Assembly: GCF_004758605.1 (NCBI RefSeq)
Contig: NZ_CP038512.1
Location: 232,501-255,000, forward strand
Source: Deinococcus metallilatus
Lineage (GTDB): Bacteria; Deinococcota; Deinococci; Deinococcales; Deinococcaceae
Reading direction: 5' to 3'
Length of the DNA stretch: 22,500 nucleotides
How positions within the stretch are numbered: position 1 is the stretch's first letter; the number at the start of each line of letters is the position of its first letter. The notes under the pieces are model-generated. The model was given only the letters and a program-made list of their open reading frames with translations, did not search any database and was not told where the DNA came from. Positions 16,417 to 22,500 of the stretch are shown here, in pieces. The translations under genes and the position numbers were made by a program.

Positions 16417-16786
16417 ATGCCCGAAGCCGACGCTATTGCCCACGCGGACGCCCCGCGCACCCGCGAGAGCCTCTCCGCCAACCTGCGCGCCCTGGGGATC
16501 GGGGCGGGGGAGACGCTGCTGGTCCATTGGCCCGCCTGTACGACCTGGGCGCGCGGGTGCTGCTGCGGGGCACGGTGAGGCAGAGTGCGCCCGTCCTTGT
16601 GACTGGCGAGCGGCAGGGGGTGACGTTCGAGGAACCGGACTACGACGACAGCACTTTTCCGCCCGTCAAGGCGGCCTTTGAAGCGAGCGGTGGCGTGACG
16701 GTGGGGCGGGTCGGTTCCGCAGGGCGCGGCTGATGCGGCAGCGGGACCTGGTGGATCTTGCCGTGCGGTTCTGGCAAGCCCCCTGA
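16417..16786 (+). pseudogene. Decayed aminoglycoside 3-N-acetyltransferase (AAC(3)/YokD family)
   Basis: The first frame from ATG 16417 reads DAPRTRESLSANLRALGIGAGETLLVH, the N-terminus of the AAC(3) family. At about 16525-16535 the match jumps to the next frame with LARLYDLGARVLL, which belongs about 110 residues later in intact members. A second gap removes the catalytic-region GxGHxxNT segment, and the match resumes with PVLV, GVTFEEPDYDD and AAFEASGGVTVGRVGSA. A third frame change near 16725 leads to RLMRQRDLVDLAVRFW and a stop at 16784-16786. Large internal deletions plus two frame changes make it inactive. Intact relatives acetylate the 3-amino group of aminoglycosides, though many chromosomal copies have unknown substrates. 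Confidence 0.75.
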
Positions 16787-16797
16787 GTGCCCCAACG

Positions 16798-16825
16798 AAA
16801 AGAGGCAAAGCCGCAGCCTTGCCTC
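16798..16825 (-). terminator. Rho-independent terminator of the glycine-zipper gene
   Basis: On the minus strand GAGGCAA pairs with TTGCCTC (16819-16825, 16802-16808) and is followed by T4. It lies 19 nt beyond the stop codon of the gene at 16844-17386. Confidence 0.75.
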
Positions 16826-16843
16826 AGTGAAAGGGGCCGTTCC

Positions 16844-17386
16844 TCAGACGAACTGCCCGCCGTGTCGTGCCGCCGCCGCTTCCACCGCGTCCGCCGGGAC
16901 GTTGTCCTCGACCGCAACCGCACGGCCGCCGCCCTCCACACCGCTGTTCAGGCGGTCATAGCGGTCGTCGTCCAGGTAGCTGTCCCCACTCGGGGCGCCG
17001 ATGTAGCCGCCCGTCTCGTTCGCGCCCTCGGCCCCGCCGATGGCCCCCACGCCCGCACCGACGCCCGCGCCCAGCGCCGTCATGCCCAGCAGGATCGGGA
17101 CGGCGGCCAGCCCACCGGTCGCCACGGTCGCCACCGCGCCCGCGACGGCCCCGACAGCGGCCCCGACTCCAGTACCCTCGACGGCCCCCTCGGCGGCATC
17201 GTCAGCGGTGTCGTCTGCTGCGTAGCCGGTGCCCGTGGTGGTGGTGGTCGTGGTGTTCGCCTCGGCCATCGCCGTACGCCGGTTCAGCGGCATGTGACCG
17301 ATGTCCGGCTGGATCAGGCCCTGCGCGCGGAGGTCCTCGATGAAAGCGTCGGCCTGTTCCTTGCTGGGAAAGAGAAGGTGTTTCAT
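16844..17386 (-). CDS. Glycine-zipper membrane-associated protein, stress-protein-like N-terminus
   Basis: The 180-residue protein has three parts. The N-terminal part (1-40, MKHLLFPSKEQADAFIEDLR) resembles the start of general-stress/YflT-like proteins. A Thr-run (NTTTTTTT, about 44-51) and an acidic Ala-rich stretch link to the second part. This is a long Gly/Ala-rich hydrophobic region (about 70-120, GVGAAVGAVAGAVATVATGG and GAGVGAGVGAIGG) with glycine-zipper spacing, likely two membrane-inserted helices. The C-terminal part (about 127-180) is polar. The role is unknown; such proteins often relate to envelope stress. CAGACT 7 nt before the ATG on the minus strand is a likely -10, and a terminator follows. 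Confidence 0.8.
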   Translation of the reverse strand: MKHLLFPSKEQADAFIEDLRAQGLIQPDIGHMPLNRRTAMAEANTTTTTTTGTGYAADDTADDAAEGAVEGTGVGAAVGAVAGAVATVATGGLAAVPILLGMTALGAGVGAGVGAIGGAEGANETGGYIGAPSGDSYLDDDRYDRLNSGVEGGGRAVAVEDNVPADAVEAAAARHGGQFV

Positions 17387-17399
17387 GCCTGGCAGTCTG
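17387..17399 (-). promoter_or_regulatory. -10 box for leaderless glycine-zipper gene
   Basis: On the minus strand CAGACT (17394-17399) ends 7 nt before the ATG at 17384-17386. No -35 is clear. Confidence 0.4.
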
Positions 17400-17484
17400 G
17401 GGCGGGGGCACCCGGGAGAGATGAGAGGTGTACCAACCGGCGTTGCGGATCAGGGGGTGGGGCCGAAAGGGGAAAGGGCCGCCG

Positions 17485-18519
<1,035 letters not shown>

Positions 18520-18530
18520 GGGGCAGTCTA
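18520..18530 (-). promoter_or_regulatory. -10 box for leaderless orphan response regulator
   Basis: On the minus strand TAGACT (18525-18530) ends 5 nt before the ATG at 18517-18519. Confidence 0.45.
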
Positions 18531-18560
18531 GCAGCCGGGTCAGGAGCGGCGATACGAAAT

Positions 18561-18589
18561 TTCACCGTCCTTCCCGGCTCCGCTAGGCT
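18561..18589 (+). promoter_or_regulatory. Promoter of the amidohydrolase gene
   Basis: TTCACC (18561-18566), a 17-nt spacer and TAGGCT (18584-18589), which ends 6 nt before the ATG at 18596. The spacing is that of a leaderless transcript with a fair -35. Confidence 0.55.
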
Positions 18590-18595
18590 GGGACC

Positions 18596-20107
18596 ATGAC
18601 GCCACACTCCAGCTCCCAGCTCACCGTGATTCACGCGACCACCCGCACCCTCGACGATGCTCACCCCCAGGCCGAGGCGGTGCTGGTCGGCGGCGGGCGG
18701 GTGCTGGCCGTGGGCACGCGGGAGGAGGTGGCCGCCCTGGCCCCGCGCGCCCGGGTGCTCGACCACCGCGACCTGATCCTCACGCCGGGGCTGGCCGAGG
18801 CCCACATCCACCTCGTCGCCTACGGGTTCTCGCTCTCGGAGCTCAACCTGCATGGGGCGCGCAGCGTGACCGAGGTGCAGGCGAAGGTGGCGCAGCGGGC
18901 CATGAACACGCCGCCCGGAACGTGGATTCGCGGTGGGGGTTTCCTGCTCAGCGAGCTGGGCCTGAGCGCGTACCCCACCGCCGCCCTGCTGGACGAGGTC
19001 AGCCCGCACCACCCGGTCCTGCTGTACTCCCGCGACATGCACCTGAGCTGGGCCAACTCGCTGGCGCTGCGGCTGGCCGGGGTGACGGAGGCCACGCCCG
19101 ACCCCGAGGGTGGGAAGATCGTCCGTCCCCTGGGCACGCTGCTGGAAGGGGCCAGCGGGCTGGTGACGCGCGTGATCCCCGCCCCCAGCGAGGCCGAGTA
19201 TCTGGCGGCGGCCAGGGCGGGGGCCGACGACCTCGCCGCGCGGGGCTACGTCAGCGCGCACACGATGGCCTTTGAAGCCCCCGAGGCGCCGCGCGCCCTC
19301 CAGACGCTCGCGGCGCGGGAGGAACTGCCGCTGCGTGTCTGGGCAACCCTCCCCCACGAACGCCTCGAACGTGCCCGCGAGCTGGGCCTCGCCCTCAATC
19401 CCGGCGGCCTCTTCCAGTGGGGCGGCGTCAAGTTTTTTGCCGATGGTGCCCTGGGCAGCCGCACGTCCTGGCTACATGCGCCCGGCTTCGCGGACGGCAG
19501 CGGCAGCGGGATGTCCCTCGACTCCCCCGACCTGATCCGCGAACGGGGCGCCGAGGCGCTGCGGCTGGGCCTCACGCCCGTCACCCACGCCATCGGTGAC
19601 CGGGCGAGCACCGAGGTGCTGGACGCCTACGATGCCCTGCGCCCCCTGGCCGCCGAGAAGGGCGTGCGCCTGCGGATCGAACACGCCCAACACCTCCGCC
19701 CCGAGGACATCCCCCGCTTCCGGGGCCTCACCGCGAGCGTGCAGCCCATCCACCTTCAGGCCGATGGGGCCATGATCCGCGAGTTGATGCCGCACCTCGC
19801 GGACACCAGCTACGCCTTCCGCTCCCTGAAGGAGGCCGGGGCCATCCTCGCGTTCGGTTCCGATGCCCCGGTCGCGCCCCCCGAGTACCGCGCCAACTTC
19901 GCCGCTGCCCTGACCCGCCGCGACGACGAGGGACACCCCCTCGCCCCGCACGAGGCGCTGACCGAGGAAGAGGTTCTCTGGGCGCATACGCGCGGTCCCG
20001 CCCTGGCCGCCGGGTGGGACGACGAGGGCATCATCCGCCCCGGCGCGCGGGCGGCGTTCACCCTCTGGGACCGGGTGGGCGGGAACGCGCGGGCGCTGGT
20101 GCTGTAG
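18596..20107 (+). CDS. Amidohydrolase family protein (YtcJ-like)
   Basis: The 503-residue cytoplasmic metal-dependent hydrolase belongs to the amidohydrolase 3 (YtcJ-like) group. Metal ligands are visible: HxH at H70/H72 (AEAHIHL), the carboxylated-Lys region [17 protein letters not shown], the His in THAIGDRAS and the His in RIEHAQHL. The catalytic Asp is in LAFGSDAPV. The N-terminal beta-sandwich half ([12 protein letters not shown]) and its C-terminal partner ([10 protein letters not shown]) flank the barrel. Length is normal (about 500-550). The substrate cannot be predicted; members act on amides, hydantoins or exoenzyme-type formamides. It is divergent from the orphan response regulator, which might control it. 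Confidence 0.92.
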   Translation: MTPHSSSQLTVIHATTRTLDDAHPQAEAVLVGGGRVLAVGTREEVAALAPRARVLDHRDLILTPGLAEAHIHLVAYGFSLSELNLHGARSVTEVQAKVAQRAMNTPPGTWIRGGGFLLSELGLSAYPTAALLDEVSPHHPVLLYSRDMHLSWANSLALRLAGVTEATPDPEGGKIVRPLGTLLEGASGLVTRVIPAPSEAEYLAAARAGADDLAARGYVSAHTMAFEAPEAPRALQTLAAREELPLRVWATLPHERLERARELGLALNPGGLFQWGGVKFFADGALGSRTSWLHAPGFADGSGSGMSLDSPDLIRERGAEALRLGLTPVTHAIGDRASTEVLDAYDALRPLAAEKGVRLRIEHAQHLRPEDIPRFRGLTASVQPIHLQADGAMIRELMPHLADTSYAFRSLKEAGAILAFGSDAPVAPPEYRANFAAALTRRDDEGHPLAPHEALTEEEVLWAHTRGPALAAGWDDEGIIRPGARAAFTLWDRVGGNARALVL

Positions 20108-20135
20108 GGCTGCGTCCACAGAGGGCAAAAGAGCG

Positions 20136-20165
20136 AGGGCAGAGGTCTTGGCTGACTCTCTGCCC
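20136..20165. terminator. Hairpin between convergent amidohydrolase and yebC genes
   Basis: GGGCAGAG (20137-20144) pairs with CTCTGCCC (20158-20165) around a 13-nt loop containing GGCTGA. On the minus strand a short T-run (CTCTTTT) follows 4 nt later, so it can end yebC transcription. On the plus strand the tail is GCTGCTTTA. The arms match the terminator at 9748-9779. Confidence 0.6.
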
Positions 20166-20181
20166 GCTGCTTTACTCCCGG

Positions 20182-20916
<735 letters not shown>

Positions 20917-20917
20917 G

Positions 20918-21160
<243 letters not shown>

Positions 21161-21319
21161 ATGCCGCAAACACAGCATACCAAAAGACGCCCCAAGCCGA
21201 AACGCAAGCTGAAGAAGAAATCAAAACGTCCCTGGACGTGGCGGGATTTCATCGGCCTCGCGTCTCTCGTCTGGAGCGTTTTCCTCTTTGTTTGGGAGCA
21301 GGTCCACAGGGGCCACTAA
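21161..21319 (+). CDS. Small basic single-pass membrane protein (52 residues)
   Basis: ATG 21161 to TAA 21319 encodes 52 residues. The first half is extremely basic (HTKRRPKPKRKLKKKSKRPW, about 6-25). A hydrophobic segment (about 30-46, FIGLASLVWSVFLFVWE) could span the membrane, with the basic part inside. Codon use is less GC-biased in the basic part (AAA, AGA, TCA) than in the neighbours. A good terminator follows 48 nt after the stop and a strong hairpin precedes the start. These bracket a real transcript. I do not recognise the family; membrane tether, toxin-like peptide or nucleic-acid-binding peptide are all possible. Confidence 0.6.
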   Translation: MPQTQHTKRRPKPKRKLKKKSKRPWTWRDFIGLASLVWSVFLFVWEQVHRGH

Positions 21320-21366
21320 GCCTCTGACTGGGTGAAAGCCCCTGGTCCTCCCTGCTGACACGCCGA

Positions 21367-21389
21367 CCGCCCCCGCCGGGCGGTTTTTT
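21367..21389 (+). terminator. Rho-independent terminator of the small peptide gene
   Basis: CCGCCC/GGGCGG (21367-21372, 21378-21383) with a 5-nt loop is followed by T6. It works on the plus strand only. Confidence 0.9.
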
Positions 21390-21396
21390 CTTGCCG

Positions 21397-21987
21397 TCAC
21401 TCCAGCAGCGTGATCTGCGCCTCCAGGGCCGACGTGTCCACCCGGTCCGCCGTGATCTCCATAAAGATCGTGTCGTACCGCTGGTCCCCCAGCCGCACGG
21501 TCCCCGTCCGCCGCCCGCAGACCTGAAAGCCGACTTTCTCGTAAGCGCGGATGGCGCGGGTGTTGAAGGCGAACACCCTGAGCAGAATGTTGTGCAGGCC
21601 CAGGTGAAACACGCCGTACTGCACCATCAGCCGGGTGGCTTCCGAGCCGAAGCCGCCGCTCCAGCAGGCCGGGTCGTGGATGCTCACGCCGAGTTCGGCG
21701 GTGCCGTGACGGTGGTTGATGTCGCGCAGGTCGATGCCGCCGATCACCCGCCCGCTTTCACGCTCGTAAACCCCGAACGTGACCTGGGCGGCGCTGCTCC
21801 GGCTGACGCTCTCGAAGTACGCCTGCTCGTCCTCCAGGCTGTAGGACACGCCGGAACCGCCCAGATAGGTGGTGAGTTCGAGGTTCTGAAAGTAGCGGGT
21901 GATCTCGGGAATGTCCTCGCGCCGCAGCCGCGCCAGGATCACCCGCTCGCCCCAGCATGACGGGATGAGGTGCTTCCACAGATGCAC
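21397..21987 (-). CDS. GNAT-family N-acetyltransferase (RimJ/RimL-like)
   Basis: The 196-residue protein has the order of the RimJ/RimL GNAT family. It opens ERVILARLRREDIPEITRYF, then has a central strand (TFGVYERESGRVIGGIDLRDI). The acetyl-CoA loop is near residues 109-117 (CWSGGFGSEA, with a changed first Gly position). The end is LRVFAFNTRAIRAYEKVGFQVCGR. It acetylates an amine, perhaps a ribosomal-protein N-terminus or a small molecule; the substrate is unknown. The start is GTG 21987, 3 nt after the carbonic anhydrase stop on the same strand, so the two are probably co-transcribed. There is no Shine-Dalgarno, which fits translational coupling. Confidence 0.88.
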   Translation of the reverse strand: MHLWKHLIPSCWGERVILARLRREDIPEITRYFQNLELTTYLGGSGVSYSLEDEQAYFESVSRSSAAQVTFGVYERESGRVIGGIDLRDINHRHGTAELGVSIHDPACWSGGFGSEATRLMVQYGVFHLGLHNILLRVFAFNTRAIRAYEKVGFQVCGRRTGTVRLGDQRYDTIFMEITADRVDTSALEAQITLLE

Positions 21988-21990
21988 GCA

Positions 21991-22500
<510 letters not shown>

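Overview
This is a high-GC window with gene content, codon use and promoter style that point to the genus Deinococcus (Deinococcota). Three things support this. The seven-iron ferredoxin is very close to the Thermus/Deinococcus type. Many genes have a -10-like TANNNT box only 5-7 nt before the start codon, the leaderless arrangement well documented in Deinococcus. Intergenic gaps carry 7-bp-periodic repeats. There is no sign of a prophage, CRISPR array, rRNA or tRNA gene. Most of the window is ordinary chromosome, with small decayed or repeat-rich patches between housekeeping genes.

Layout. 1-1375: rplU-rpmA ribosomal operon (minus strand) with a terminator, a promoter and a hairpin beside the rplU ribosome-binding site, then about 600 bp of repeat-rich non-coding DNA. 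1376-5205 (plus): a DUF1232 membrane protein, then four tightly overlapping genes: OmpR-type response regulator, GNAT acetyltransferase, histidine kinase, NTP-transferase-like protein. 5206-6747: ferredoxin with its own promoter and terminator, then a CorA magnesium transporter preceded by a roughly 175-nt leader with two short ORFs. The first has a near-perfect Shine-Dalgarno and an Asn-Pro-Glu-Pro start that recalls the MgtL leader peptide of enterobacteria. 6748-8318: a 2H-phosphoesterase-like gene and rdgB, with heptamer repeats on both sides. 8309-9779: divergent sufE-like and rhodanese genes with a palindrome between them. 9852-10984: two unknown small proteins and a MmcQ/YjbR protein. 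10985-11440: non-coding, with the wreck of a methyltransferase gene. 11441-13577: MFS efflux pump, MerR regulator, small ABM-fold monooxygenase. 13632-16307 (minus): alaS. 16417-16786: a decayed aminoglycoside 3-N-acetyltransferase. 16844-18519 (minus): glycine-zipper protein and a response regulator with a transcriptional/TPR-like C-terminus. 18596-20107: amidohydrolase. 20182-20916 (minus): YebC. 21161-21319: a 52-residue basic membrane peptide behind a strong hairpin. 21397-22500 (minus): GNAT acetyltransferase and a beta-carbonic anhydrase cut by the window edge.

How the genes fit together. The two-component block (1772-4420) looks like one transcription unit. The MFS pump and the MerR gene behind it form a plausible efflux/regulator pair, and an imperfect palindrome lies at the pump start. 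SufE and rhodanese both handle sulfane sulfur and are divergent around a shared palindrome. The most interesting candidate for something undescribed is the CorA leader: a possible translation-based magnesium sensor outside the enterobacteria. This is inference from sequence only.
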